64,000 nt of DNA from contig MU405385.1 in the NCBI GenBank assembly GCA_022836615.1, positions 1-64,000 on the forward strand, read 5' to 3'. The translations under genes and the position numbers were made by a program. The first letter of the stretch is position 1. The number at the start of each line of letters is the position of its first letter. Shown here one piece after another: positions 45,162 through 57,817 of the stretch. The stretch is from Annulohypoxylon bovei var. microspora. Lineage: Eukaryota; Ascomycota; Sordariomycetes; Xylariales; Hypoxylaceae. The notes beneath the pieces were generated by a model. The model searched no databases. It saw only the letters and a list, made by a program, of their open reading frames with translations, and was not told the DNA's origin.

Positions 45162-46129
45162 AGCCCCAAGATTTGGTCATTTAGCCTAGGGTGGGCGTTG
45201 AATATCATTAGCGGGGATCCGTCAGCTGCAGGGCCAGCTTTTCTTTTGTCAATGGCGACGACTATAGTCTATAGATTCTGTACGAATGTGTACCATATTG
45301 TATGTTAACGTTAGCATAATACTGCATCCATGCATATAATCTGATTTGTTAGTTATAAGTTCCGGGCCAGTGGTTAGTGGGTTCTAGCGATTTGAATGAT
45401 ATGACATCCCTAGAACCGAGCCGGAAAGACTTGAAAAGGTTACCCGGCTACCTTAGGTAAGTATTTGCGTAGGTATTTGCGTAGGTATTTGCCTATCAGG
45501 TGTCACAACAGCCTCGAACACCTAAGGACCGTTAAGATGTATTGTTCAAGGTGGTCTCGAGAGTCGTAAGCGAACTCAAGTCTACCCAGGCTTCATCAAA
45601 TAGTCGCTAAGGATGGAGGTCTACTTGTCCCAAGTGCTGTGAAGATTTACGAAACTCTCTCAACAATATAAAAAGGATACTCAGTCGTATATTAGGTAAA
45701 TGTTCTGGTAGTGCTGACCAAGGCTGTCTAAGACAGAAAACTTGGCATTGAGCTTAATTCCGACTTATCCGTCCCAGCGTGCCTTTTCTTCCAATTTAGT
45801 AAAAGTCCCATATTAATATTTGACGATCAGCACTAGAATAGGAATAGTACTAAGTAAGGAAAACTTTAGGGCATTGATTGGCTTGACCTTTCAGCCCCAT
45901 TATTTTTTTGAACTGGTTGGTTAAATTCTTTATCTCATCAGTTTTGCAGCAGTCCGACCCACTTATCTTTTGAAATTCTCGTCCCTGATTGGTCCACTTT
46001 TACGAATTTAATTATTAAGGAACCCTTTTTTTAAAAGAAAATTGAAAAAGAAAAAAAGGGTTCCTACCTAATTAATCACCCACAACTCCTCAACCAAAAA
46101 CAATAGACGTTGATTTGCAAAAATAGAAG
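45162..46129. other. Intergenic region with long inverted repeat
   Basis: No gene seen. A triple GTAGGTATTTGC repeat lies at 45468-45492. A strong inverted repeat (GGAACCCTTTTTTT / AAAAAAAGGGTTCC) occupies 46019-46064, with weaker flanking similarity (AATTATTAA versus TTAATTAGG arms). Directly beyond it lies the tRNA gene. Confidence 0.45.
46117..46121 (-). terminator. RNA polymerase III oligo-T terminator
   Basis: The minus strand has a TTTTT run about 9 bases after the 3' end of the tRNA-Pro gene, the usual Pol III stop signal. Confidence 0.75.
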
Positions 46130-46217
46130 GGTTTGGCCGGGGATTGAACCCGGGACCTCTCGCATATCAGCTTTAGGTTTTCCCTAAGCGAGAATCATAC
46201 CACTAGACCACCAAACC
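46130..46217 (-). tRNA. tRNA-Pro(AGG) with intron
   Basis: The minus strand reads a complete tRNA. The acceptor stem GGTTTGG pairs perfectly with CCAAACC, the D-arm is TGGTCTAGTGGTATGA, and the anticodon stem is TCTCGC/GCGAGA. The anticodon loop is TTAGGG..., with anticodon AGG. The T-arm is CCGGGTTCAATCCCCGG. An intron of about 16 bases (AAAACCTAAAGCTGAT) interrupts the loop just after the anticodon, the standard eukaryotic position. The body matches the known fungal tRNA-Pro scaffold. A TTTTT terminator follows on the minus strand near 46117-46121. Confidence 0.93.
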
Positions 46218-46330
46218 AGATGAGTCGCCATTAAGCTACCTCATTCGATGGTCAAAAAGCATGTTATTGCTATTCATATATCTGTTGTGAACCGGCGGTC
46301 AGTGACTCAGTAGTGGTTGTGAAGTTGTGG

Positions 46331-46431
46331 ATAGGGGGCCGGGATTGAACCAGTCAAACGTGTTGGAAGAAGCCACGCTCGCAGTTGTTAGCCCTGACAA
46401 GACTAGCGTCTTAATGTCAAAGCCCCTCTAA
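46331..46431 (-). pseudogene. tRNA-like relic
   Basis: The minus strand starts GAGGGGCTTTGACATTAAGA and ends GGTTCAATCCCGGCCCCC. It has a B-box-like GGTTCAATC, and its ends could nearly pair as an acceptor stem, with an extra-long variable region (GCGAGCGTGGCTTC...). The D, anticodon and T stems do not all close, so I call it a decayed, possibly class II tRNA rather than a working gene. Confidence 0.3.
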
Positions 46432-46966
46432 AGCGACTTACTCAACTCATCAGTCATACGATGTAGTTAGGTACTCCAATAGTAAATCACCTTGTGAATA
46501 CTCGAACTTGCTTTCCTCAAACATAGTGTATTTTTCATGAAGAAATAAGGCGGTTTCTTCTCCTAGCCAACTATGTTGTACACCAGATCGCGGTTAGCTA
46601 CAGACCTCAATGCCCGATCTACGGAATCGGAGTATCTGAGGTGTGGCTTGTCCGCGGTCGGTGTGTACATAACTGTGGCTGATCTCTCCTTATCGTGGCG
46701 CTTGTAACAGGAAACACGATCCTACGAAGCACAATCTCTCTCATCAATGCTAAGAACAAAAAATCTCGACCAAACCTCTTAGGTGTTTAGGTATTGAACG
46801 GGCTCTAGTCCCTACTTGCAAGACGGCCTTTGAGCCTCCGAATTTACCTAATCCAATTCTAGAAGGTATTGGGGAACATCCGTCCGGGTAAAATCGTAGC
46901 GCGACGGGACACATAAGCCACTCTCCAAAAAAGCGGGATCAGCTCCGGGCTGATTTGTCGGAGAGG
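46432..46966. other. Upstream region of the ferric-reductase-like gene
   Basis: No gene seen; it presumably holds the promoter of the flavocytochrome gene. No consensus iron-regulatory GATA cluster stands out by eye. Confidence 0.35.
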
Positions 46967-48970
46967 ATGGGCTGGCCGTACCAATTCATCGACCTCGACG
47001 CTGCCCAGAAGCAGGCCAGGCGCCAGTCGCTTGACAGGCACGCGGCGTGCGCGCAGCTCTCGGCATTGGTCCCTATTGCCGTCGTCCTGCTCTTCCGGCT
47101 CGGATCATGGCTAATGAAGCGGGCTTCGCCGCAACGCGGAGTGTATGAGGCTGTTCCGGCTTCTCCGGCGCTGAAGCAGAGAAGAAGGAGTGTCCCGGGC
47201 GTCTGGGTTGGCTCTTTAAGGAGGATCGTGTGGTGGTTAGGCGACGATGTCACGTTCCTGGGGATGAGCTGGGGACAGAGGGATCAGATATTCGTTGGTG
47301 TTGGATGGACTATTTGGCTTGTGTTCTTGTGTATGATCGGGACTGGAAATGGTAAGTCTGATTATGCAATCTGATAACTGTTAAAGTAAAGGTACGTAAA
47401 AAAGCTGACTTGATCTAGATTATCTTCACTTGACAAAGCGATTCGGACAGGTCGCGCTATCACAATTCCCATTACAGTACCTGATGGCGCTCAAGAGTCT
47501 CAATCCTATCGCCTTCGCCTTCGGGTCTTCTCACGAACAAGTTAATCGATGGCATCGTGTTCTCGGCTGGGTCATTTATTCCCTGCTCTTCACGCATGCA
47601 TGCCTGTACCTCAACTTCTACGTCCAGGAGGGCATCTTGGCTGAACGACTTGTCCGTCTGATTCCAGCACTCGGCCTTGCCTCGATTATCGGTATGAGCT
47701 TCATGAACGCCACGGCTGTAAAGCTCATCCGCGACTATTCCTACCGAGTCTTCTTTATCACGCATCTCATAGTAGCAATGCTACTCCCACCAGCTATCTT
47801 CTTCCATTCCCACCACGGAGGTCGCCAGTACGTGATTGAGGCCCTCGGCGTCTTCCTCGTTGATATCGCCAAGCGCAGGTTCGATACCGTCACTGCACCC
47901 GCGACTTTAGAGCTCATCCCAGGTACAAGTCTTGTCAAGATCGTAGCCGGCATTCCCCCTAAGAAAATCGACCGCTTTCGCAAATATCCCGGGATGCACG
48001 TATACCTGAGCCTTCCGCCTGCTGCTCGTCGTAGTTCTATCTTTTCGCCATCGTATCTCCTCTTTGAATGCGTGTTCAACCCATTTACGATTGCATCGGT
48101 GGATGAAGAGTCGGGGGATCTGACTTTAGTTGCGCGACGTCATAGGGGGCCCATGACTAGAGCCCTGACTCAATATGCAGAAGATGGGTTGGACGGCACC
48201 AAGGTACCGCTCAATATTGATGGTCCCTATGGGTGCGCGACGTGGTTTCCGAATTTAGGAGGCCCAGAGTTCCATCGCGTTCTTTTAGTCGCTGGTGGAG
48301 TTGGTGCTACCTTCATCTTACCTCTGTACCGGTACGTATATCCACCCTCCCTATTCAAACAAGCTTTTCTTCTGTAAACATGTTCGCATAAATACTAACT
48401 AGATTGCAGTAAGTGGATAACTTCCTCTAATCATTACTTGCTATATCAAGTCCCCTTATTTAGGATATATATGACTAAATGGGGTAAAGTATCAGTATAT
48501 GGATGCTTGCCCAATCCTGATCTCCACTTATTTCCCCAGAAGACTAATATTTAACAGGGTTAATTGCGAATGAAAACCCAGCAGCTCGCGTACAGATGGT
48601 TTGGGCAGTCCATGGTGCTGGAGATGCCACTTGGCCTGTCACGAATACTACGGAGAGCGTTTTAGACGACGAGAGCATCCAGCTATTCCTAACCGGAAAC
48701 ATCCTCGCGAACGATAGTTCAGAACCTAGGTCAAGCGATGAGAGCGAAGCGGTGGAGTTGACCAACATGTCTACCGGCGCCGAACAAATTCATAAACGTC
48801 CCGATTTACAGAAGATCGTCGACGATCTCTTCAGACATGGGGTAGAGGAACGAGTCGCTATATTGGTATGCGGCCCCGAAGAGATGGCTCGCGAGTTGAG
48901 GTCCTACGTCGGAGTTTGGGTTAAGAAGGGTCGGGACGTATGGTGGCATAATGAAAGCTTCGCGTGGTAA
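46967..48970 (+). CDS. Ferric-reductase-like transmembrane flavocytochrome (FRE family)
   Basis: Spliced model: 46967-47351, 47419-48331, 48410-48483, 48558-48970, giving 594 residues. ATG 46967 is the first in-frame ATG. Family features: several hydrophobic segments from about 35 to 290, and haem-ligand His in the pattern HRVLGWVIYSLLFTHACLY and YRVFFITHLIVAMLLPPAIFFHSHH. The FAD-loop motif FNPFTIAS occurs near 350 (Asn in place of the more usual His of HPFT). The NADPH loop GGVGATFILPLY lies near 425, and the C-terminal CGPEEMA is near 568. Members pass electrons from NADPH through FAD and two haems to ferric or cupric ions at the plasma membrane. The third, 74-nt exon is the least certain part of the model, although it is needed to keep frame. 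Without ferroxidase or permease neighbours, its role in iron uptake is not settled. Confidence 0.82.
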
Positions 48971-49230
48971 TCTCAATTATCTTAGAAACTCGCCACGCAT
49001 AAAGAATACGTTAGAACTCGAGTTTCAGAACGGAATAGGATATGTCCTGCTGGGTAGCCCGAAATACGTCTATCTCTCGGTAGCCTTCGCCAGCCCAGCT
49101 ATACAACCTACTTCTCGGGCCGATCGCCAACACTTGTATGTTCCTAAGGTATGTGTACCATATCACCCATCAAGTAAAATATATCCTTTTATAATATTCT
49201 TTTATACTCGATCCATTTAGGGCGAATTGT
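48971..49230. other. Transition into A+T-rich block
   Basis: 3' flank of the flavocytochrome gene. Composition shifts abruptly near 49.2-49.3 kb from ordinary to extremely A+T-rich sequence. Confidence 0.5.
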
Positions 49231-50633
49231 TATTTGGCCCTTCTTTTACGTCGCTAGCTCATAGTAAACTACCACATCTTATTAAACGGCGGATAATAAT
49301 ACGAAATCTGCTAACCCGCCTTTTTAATTAAGGTATTAAAATATATACAATAAAAAATATATAATATATAATAAAAATATATTATATTAAAAAAAGTATA
49401 AAAAATTATAACGTTAAAAAACGTTATAATGTTTAATGGATATTTAAGTAAAAGACGTTTTTTTATATTTATTTTATTTAAATAAGTTTTAAAAAATTTT
49501 TATATTAATACGTTTAAATTAACGAATAAATATATGGTAAAAATTAAAAATTAATAACGAATTTAATTTATTTATTAAAAACGAAGGTTAATAAAAAACG
49601 TTTTTTATTTAAATTTTTATAAAATAATATATATAAAACTTTATTATTTTTAAAGGTTACGTTAATTATTATTAATTTTATAAATAACGTATAATTTTAA
49701 TTAAAATATAAATGTTATATTAAGTTTAAAAAAATATAAAATAATAATATTATAACGTTAAAAGTTATTAACGTTAAAAAGGTGTTACGGGCGAAGCGTG
49801 TAATAATAATTTATTAAAGTTATTAATACGAATAATAAATAATTAATATCGATTATAAGATGGTAAAAATAATGATTAATAATAATAATTATTAATTAAA
49901 TATTATAAACGAAAACTTTAAATTAAAATGTAAATAATAATTATTATTATTAAGTTTTATTAAAAGGTTTAAAAAGTAATAACGGCGGTTAAATAATAAT
50001 AATAATAATAATAACGATAATAATAATAATAAATAAAAGTTAATTAAAATTATATTATTAATATTAATTTCGATTAACGTTAATAATAAAGTTATTAATT
50101 ATAAAATGTTATTAAATATTTTAAATAAACTTATAACGTTATATTATATAATATTTTTTAAAAAAATAACTTATAAAAAATAATTTTTACATTAAATAAA
50201 CTACGTATTTAAATATTATTTTAACATATAAATTCTTTTATTATTTATTTATTATTAAAGGTTTTTTTTAATTTTCTTTGCTTATTATGTTTTATTTTTT
50301 TAAAAAAATAACTTTAAGATTTAATTTAAGGACTTAATAAAATGGGAGTTTATCCTTAAAAAAACCATTAAGATTAATTTTAAAACAAAGTAAATAAAAG
50401 GTATATTATATATATATACCGTGTTTTATAAATATAAAAAATTAAAAATCTTTATATAATAATATAATTATTTTTCCATTTATTAAATTTATATCGTAAC
50501 ATTTATTTTTAAATACACGTTATAATTAAAAGGAAGTTTTTTTAATTTTAAATGAAATGATGTTCGTATAAACGAAGGATTAAAATTAAATAATTAATTA
50601 ACGATAATTATATTTTTATATGTAATTATTTAA

Positions 50634-51359
50634 AAGCAACACTAAATCTGCAGTGCCCATTGGCTAAATCTGCAGTACACAGCCACTGTGGCGAAGGTCC
50701 GGGCTGAATCGGTACACGCGTCGCCATACAAATCCTCATACAAACGCAAGTACTCTTTTTTCACCCCTGCCAGCCCTCCCCATCAGACATACCCTCCAAT
50801 TGATTCAATTACTCCCACATCAATACATCTTCAATTGAAAAAAGAAACACATCTTTTAAAATCTCGTTCAAAGGGCTATATTTCCCCTGATTTGCATGTT
50901 TTGAATCTTTCTTTTACTCTGGTAAATTCAATTGAAAGCTGATCACTTGTCCGAGAAACCACTGTTCAGCCATACCTGGGCCACGTATCTGACCCGCGGT
51001 CGCACCCGCGGTCGCACCCACGAAAAGGGGCGGTTTTTCAACCAGAAAAACGCCCTTTATTCTGGAGCTATATAATTGAAATTGGGTTCATTAGAAAGGC
51101 TTTTAAATACGATTGTATAATACCAGCTTTTCTTCAATTGAAACTGTATATCAAGTACGATGCGGCTGCTTGAAGTCGTGGTTGAAATCAGGTGAAATTG
51201 GTGTTCCTGGCCGTGGCGCTAGTCGCGAAGTGGCTAAAAAGGATACCTTCATTTGTATGGAGGATTGTATGGCGAAACCTGTACCGATTGAGCTCGGACC
51301 TTCGCTGTGGCAGTGTACTGCAGATTTAGCCAATCAATACTGCAGATTTAGTGTTGCTC
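50634..51359. mobile_element. MITE with long inverted repeats, 726 bp
   Basis: The terminal inverted repeats are about 105 bases long. Both ends read (A/G)AGCAACACTAAATCTGCAG, then ATTGGCTAAATCTGCAGTAC, GCGAAGGTCCG, AATCGGTAC and TCGCCATACAA, with about 85-90 percent identity by eye. An exact 8-bp duplication, TTATTTAA, flanks the element (50626-50633 and 51360-51367). The interior has ordinary base composition, repeated CAATTGAA words and a doubled CCGCGGTCGCACC; there is no transposase. The 8-bp duplication fits hAT or Mutator-like elements; long inverted repeats favour Mutator-like, but the family is open. It shows no RIP-type decay although its host DNA is heavily mutated. Confidence 0.88.
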
Positions 51360-54300
51360 TTATTTAATGTTAATTAAATTTTTAATTATAATAAATTTTT
51401 TAATTTTTTAACTTAATTTATGATAATAAGTAATTGTGCTTAAATATTATTAATTATTTTTAATAAATGTTATTATTTAATGAATTAAATATTACGATTA
51501 AAGATTAATTAAATAATTTTAAATTTAAATGTTAAAAAAATAAGTTTTATTATAAATGTGTTAATTGTTTTTATACGTTTATTTATTTTATTTATCCTTA
51601 AAAAAATTAATAATTTTATTTTAAAAAAATATTATTAAAATTTACATTTATTAAGTTTATGAAAATATTTATAACCGTTATTATTATAATGGTATTTAAT
51701 ATAAATATTATTAAAATAATTAAGTAAAACGATATAATATTTAAATATGCTTTTACGAAATTTACAATTAATATAAGCATATTTTAAAAGCAAAATAATG
51801 TTAACCATTATTATGTAAATGGTTAAAATTTATTAAAAATTATTATTATATAAAAATAAATTTAATTAAAATTTACCTTTATGGTTAATAATAAATGAAA
51901 ATATAAGCTTAATTTCTTAATAACGATGTAATTAATTATAATAATATTTATTAAAAAAAATAATCCATTAAATTTAAAGTTAATATAAATATTAATGAAT
52001 TATTTATAATTAATATTAATTAATTTATATATTTAAATTATTTATTATCGAAATGAAAATGTTATTTATATATATTATTTTAATTTTAATTAAAACTTAA
52101 ACGGTATAACGAATTAAATTAACGTTATTAATTAAATTTAATTTATTTTTATTACCCCCGACAAAAGAATTTTAAATAAAAGGTTTAAATTAAATAAAGA
52201 AATAATTCTTTTTTACCGGATTTTAATTAAAAGTTTTAACCCAATTTTAATTAAAACCGGTATTATTATTAAATAATATAAATATTTTTAAATTAAAGTT
52301 AATAAAATTAATAAGTTTATTAATTTATTTAACCACATTAATTTTTCGTTTTTAAAAATTAAACTTTATTAAAATAAACATTTCAAAGCGTTAAAAATTT
52401 TATATAAAATTATAAAAATAAAAAATGTTAAAAAAAATAAATGAAAATTATAAACCTTGAAAAAAGAATGTTAATTAAATTAATTCATTAAAATTAATTT
52501 TCTCGTATATGGAAAAAAAATTTAAATTATATTATCCGAACGCTTTTTATAATATTTCGTAAAATAAAACGATTATATAAGTTATTTTAATTTTATATGT
52601 ATTTATATAACGTAAAAGTTATTAATAAATTATGTTTATTTTAAATTAATTCTTAAATATATATATAATATTAAAAGGTATTACGTTTTAAAATATTTGT
52701 ACGCATTTATAACGTATTAATTATTAATAAAATCTTCGAATTACGTTTAAAATTATTAAGTACGAATATAAAAATAATGTTATAATAATTATATATTTAA
52801 TATTTCTTAATTATGGTGCGGATAAAGAATTAATTAATATAATGAATTATTTATAAAAAATTTTTAAAAGTAAATAAATAAATATTTATATAAATAAATA
52901 ATAAACATATAATATTTATTTATTTAAATAATTTTATAATATTAATTTTTTAAATATTTACTTATATAATATAAATAACATTATATTAAAAAAAGTAAAC
53001 ACTTAAATAAAATTAATAAATATTTATGTGCGAAGTCATAAAAAAAGCTTATAAAAGTTAATAATATTTATTATAAAAAAAACGAAAAAAGAAAATGAAA
53101 AAAAGAAATGCGTTCCATTTAAACTTAAATATTTAAGTAAATACCTTTCTTTAATTATTTACTACATTTAACTTTTAATGAAATATTATTTTTATCATTT
53201 ACCTCTTTAACCTTATGTCCCTTAAATAATAATGAAGCTTCGAAAAAAATATATCGTTATTTATTAATTATATAAAATTTAATTTCAAAGGAAATTTTTA
53301 AGCCGGTTAACTTATTTATATTAATTTACCTTAAATATGCCCTTTTAACCAAATTAATTATTTATTTTATCGAAGTATATAATTTTTAACGATTTTACAA
53401 GGTTTTAATTTTAAATTAAATGAAGTTTAAACCACTTTAAAAAAAATACGAAAAATATTAAAAAAAGGTTAAATTATGTTTTAGCGGTTTAAATATCCGA
53501 TAATATTATAATCGATAAAATAAAATAATATAAAATAAAAGAAAATAACGTTATTAATATAATTATTTGTTAAAAAAATAAATTATTAATTTAAAATGTA
53601 TTGTTTTTTAAATTTTTAAAATAATATAAAATATTTAAAATTATTTTCCAAGTTATTATTACTTGTATTTTTATTATATTTTATTTAAATATTTAACATT
53701 TAAAGTATATTATATAATGTGGTTTTAAATTATCCCCGAAATCGGTTATAAGCGTTTATTTTTTCTTTAATCTTAATAATATATCTTTTATTTTAATCGA
53801 AATTTATAAGTATTATTTTATTTAATTTTATTTAATTAAAAATATTAACATATTATTTATTTAAGTAATAATAATGCTTCGAATTTTATTTTTATTTTTT
53901 TTTATTAATTATTAATAAAATTTATATTTTATTAAGAAATTCCCGGCGTTAAAACGTACTTAAATAAATACTTTCGGCGTAATTAATATATTTAAATATT
54001 TTTTAAAAGTTTTTAATTTAATTTAATAATTAAGGTAATTGCGAAATTTTTAATTACGTTATAATTTAAATAAGTAAAATATTTTGTAACGAATATATTA
54101 CTTTAAAATTAAAAATAACTTAAGATTTTTAATAAAATTTAAGTTTTATAATATCATTTTTATTTAAGTTTAAATAGGTTTTAATATCGTTATAAAACGA
54201 TAATTTATTTTTTATAACTTCATATATAACGATTTTTAAATAATTTAATATAATAAAAATAAACTTTTATTAATTTATATTTCATTTTATAAAATCCATA

Positions 54301-56348
54301 AATTTAAGGTTAAAATTTACCGAATAATTTAATTAATTAAATACATTCCTTTAATATAAAAATTTTTTCTTCGTAAATTTAATAAAGATGTGGTAAATAA
54401 TAATCGTAATTTTAAAGTAATAAATCGAAATATTTTTAACATTAAAAATAAAGTAAATTATCTTAAATAAATAAATAAATATAAGCGTATTTGCGGTTTA
54501 TTATATAATAATATTTATAATTAAATGTTTAAATTAATTATAATGTAATTGCTTTTAATTTAAGATTAATTAAATTAATATATATCGTTTTATTTAAAAA
54601 AAATAATAAAATTATTTTATCGAATTCGATATAATACACCATTCGCATATATAATATTTATTTAATGTTTAATTAATATTATATAATTAATATAAATGAA
54701 TAATAAAAAAAACGATCGTTACTTTTTATATAAAAAAGTGTAAAAGTATTAAAATATAACGATAATTCGTTTTAAACCTTTTTTATTAACGAAATTAATA
54801 TTTATATATAACGATATAATTTAATAAATAAAATAAACGTTATTAAAAAGGTTTTTAAAGTTTTATAATAAAGTAAATAAATAAATTTAAATGGATATTT
54901 ATTATTATTTATTAATTATATTTATTCGATTAATTTATAATTATATTTTAATATAAATTTTTAATTATATATTTAAATTAAATCGGAATATCTTTTATTA
55001 TTATTATTATTTTTTATCGATATATTAAATAACTTTAAATAATCGGAAATAAACGTTAAAGTAACGTAAAATAAAAAAAAAAAAAATAATTATTACCTTT
55101 TAATACGTTAAAGAAATTAATTTTTAACTTGGTATATAATTTATAAAAAAGCCTTAAACTAATTATTTTAATAATCGTTTTATATAATTTTAATATAATT
55201 AATTAAACGGGATAAAGCGTTTAATTTACTTTTAAAAATTTTAAAAGTTTCGGGAATTTCGGGAGTTTCGGGCGTTGGTTTAATATTATTAAAATGGTTA
55301 TTAAAGCTTTTTTTATTATTTTTATTATTTAAAACGTTAAAAATAAAATTTATTAACTTTGGTATTAATTTATTATTACTTAAATAATTAAAATTTTAAA
55401 ACAATTTAATTACGTTTTTTAACCGATTATATTTAAGTTTTTTTATACGCGAACGGTTATATTAATGTTTACGCTTTTAATTAAAATCGTAATTTTCGCT
55501 TAAAAACTTAAAATTATGATTAAAATTAAACGTTTAATACTTAAAATTAAAATTCTCGTATTCGAAATTAAAATAATTATTAAAATTTAAAAAATATTCG
55601 TTTATTATACATTATTTAAAAAGTTTATCCTTAATTTTACGTTTCCGATTATAATTAAATTTATTATAATTAAAATTAAAATTAAAATCGTTATTAAATT
55701 TCATAAGGTATTTATTATTATTATGTGTTTTAAATTTTTTAATTGGAAATCTTTTTTTATTTAAAAATTTACGTTTATTATTATTTAAAAAGGTATTTTC
55801 CATTAAAACGTCATTAAACCGTGGAATGGTATAAGTGTTAATTAATAATTACCCGTATTAATTTTTTATTTTATTAAAAGAATAATTTTCATTATAACAT
55901 TTACGAAGGTAAAATTTAAAGGCTTTTAAATTTTTTATAAAAAATAAAAATATCGAAGTTTAAAAAAAAAACCAAGTAAAACGAATAAAAATATATTTAT
56001 AAAGTATTTTATATAATTTATGGAATTTTATATTATAATAATTCGTTATTAAATTTAAAGTAAATGTTATTTTTTTATTTATGGCTTTAAGTATATAATA
56101 TAATAATATGGTATATTTTTTATTACGTTTAAAAAATGGAATTAAGTGGGCTTTATTTAATAAATGATATATTAATGGTAATAAAAGTATTATATTATTA
56201 TAATTCGCATTTTATATTATTTTAAAATTAACGTTCGTATTATATTTCGCGATATTTTTAAATATTATTTATTATTAATAAATAAAAAAGATTATATGCG
56301 CGAAGTTTACGTATATAAAACGTAAAATGAAACGATATAATTCGATAT

Positions 56349-56601
56349 TAATTAAGGGCAAAGCCTTGTATCCACTAGTCACGTGATATAGCACCTGTAT
56401 ATAGCCAGCCATCGTGGCCTCTTCCCACGATCTTATCACTTAGCTACATACATATCACTTAGCCAGCCATAACTTTCTTAGATGGCTAGCCACTCGTTAT
56501 AGATACCAGTTCTCCCTTGATCAGAGACCCCTCGCCAGCCTAGTTGTTGCCGTAGCTGTCTCTAACCAAGTCCCCGGTTACTAGAGCCCTGCTCCAAAAC
56601 A
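56349..56601 (+). repeat. Left (5') LTR of the TRIM-like element
   Basis: 253 bp, starting TAATTAAGGGC (from an inferred TGATCAGGGGC, as preserved in the solo LTR) and ending CTCCAAAACA. It is only moderately changed relative to the solo LTR. Confidence 0.78.
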
Positions 56602-57817
56602 AGTGGCAACCACCACGCGGACTAAATACCGGGCATCCTCAGCTCTTTAAGAGGACCGCAGCACGCATCATAACCTCGCCAGCCTGATCAGCGAAACCTG
56701 TTCTTTTTCTTTGCCTAAACACGCTCTATCGATAGCTTTCACAACGATACCTTCAAGCTATCAAAAAGAAAGAAAGCGCCTCACAGCCCTAGCACAAGGA
56801 GAAACGAAATACCACGACAAGACCACCATGACAGACTTCACATCACCCTGATCACCAGGACATCTCATCTTTCACCCTAATCACCGGTTTTTCTCTTTCT
56901 TCGATAGCTTTCGCCAACAACGTCAACTTCAAACTATCGAGGGAGGAAAAGAGACCTAAAACTAAAGGCATACCACCGCACTTTTCCCTGCTGCTTATAC
57001 GAATACTACAATACCCACGACAAGATCACCACAACAAAACCACCATCCTAATCACCTTATTTTTCGACGATTTCCCACAATCCTGACTTCCCACGATCGT
57101 TTTCCCCCCGATTCCATCGATTTCGCCGACCTCACAATCTTTTCTATTAAGCCCCACTAGCTCACCGCCATATATACCCACTTACCAACACATCGAAAAC
57201 CCACTAAACCCTGATCAATACTAGCCATTATATATCGCAGATCCCCGAGACATATACATTAAGGCGAAGGCCATGGCGTGATTTTGATATATCGATATGT
57301 ACGAAATATCTTGAAGTTTTCCACGAAAAACTTAGGACCTACGACGAGCTGGCAAACACCGCAACACACAAATACCAGATATATTTCAAGACATCGATAC
57401 AATAACACCCTAATTAATCTATTAATCATCTACAACAAATTCTTAATCATCTATAGCATAGCAACACGGGCACTAAAAAACCAACCTATCACAAAGAGAC
57501 CACGATCCTACCAACCACGGCATTCATAGCAAACAACTTACTTAAACCACTTTTACCTCACATTCCTTACACCGTTTCATTCTTATACGACGATCAATCC
57601 CTCATCCACACGATACACTCACATACCTATTGTCAAGATTAAACCTTAAATCTAGGGCTTAATACAAAGAAGGCCCAATACAAAAAGGCGTACTTATTAA
57701 ATATATCTTATTATACTTATTATTTCGTGATCAAATTTAACTATCGCTTTATTATTGTTTTATTTTATTTTATTTTACCATTATTACGAAAACCTTCGCA
57801 ATAACAAAAAAAAGGGA

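Noticed and set aside
55612..55803. 63-codon Asn/Lys/Phe-only frame in the A+T block
   Set aside because: Low-complexity translation of A+T-rich DNA.
57278..57529. 83-codon frame inside the TRIM-like element
   Set aside because: No gag or pol motif; it lies in the partly RIPed interior of the element.
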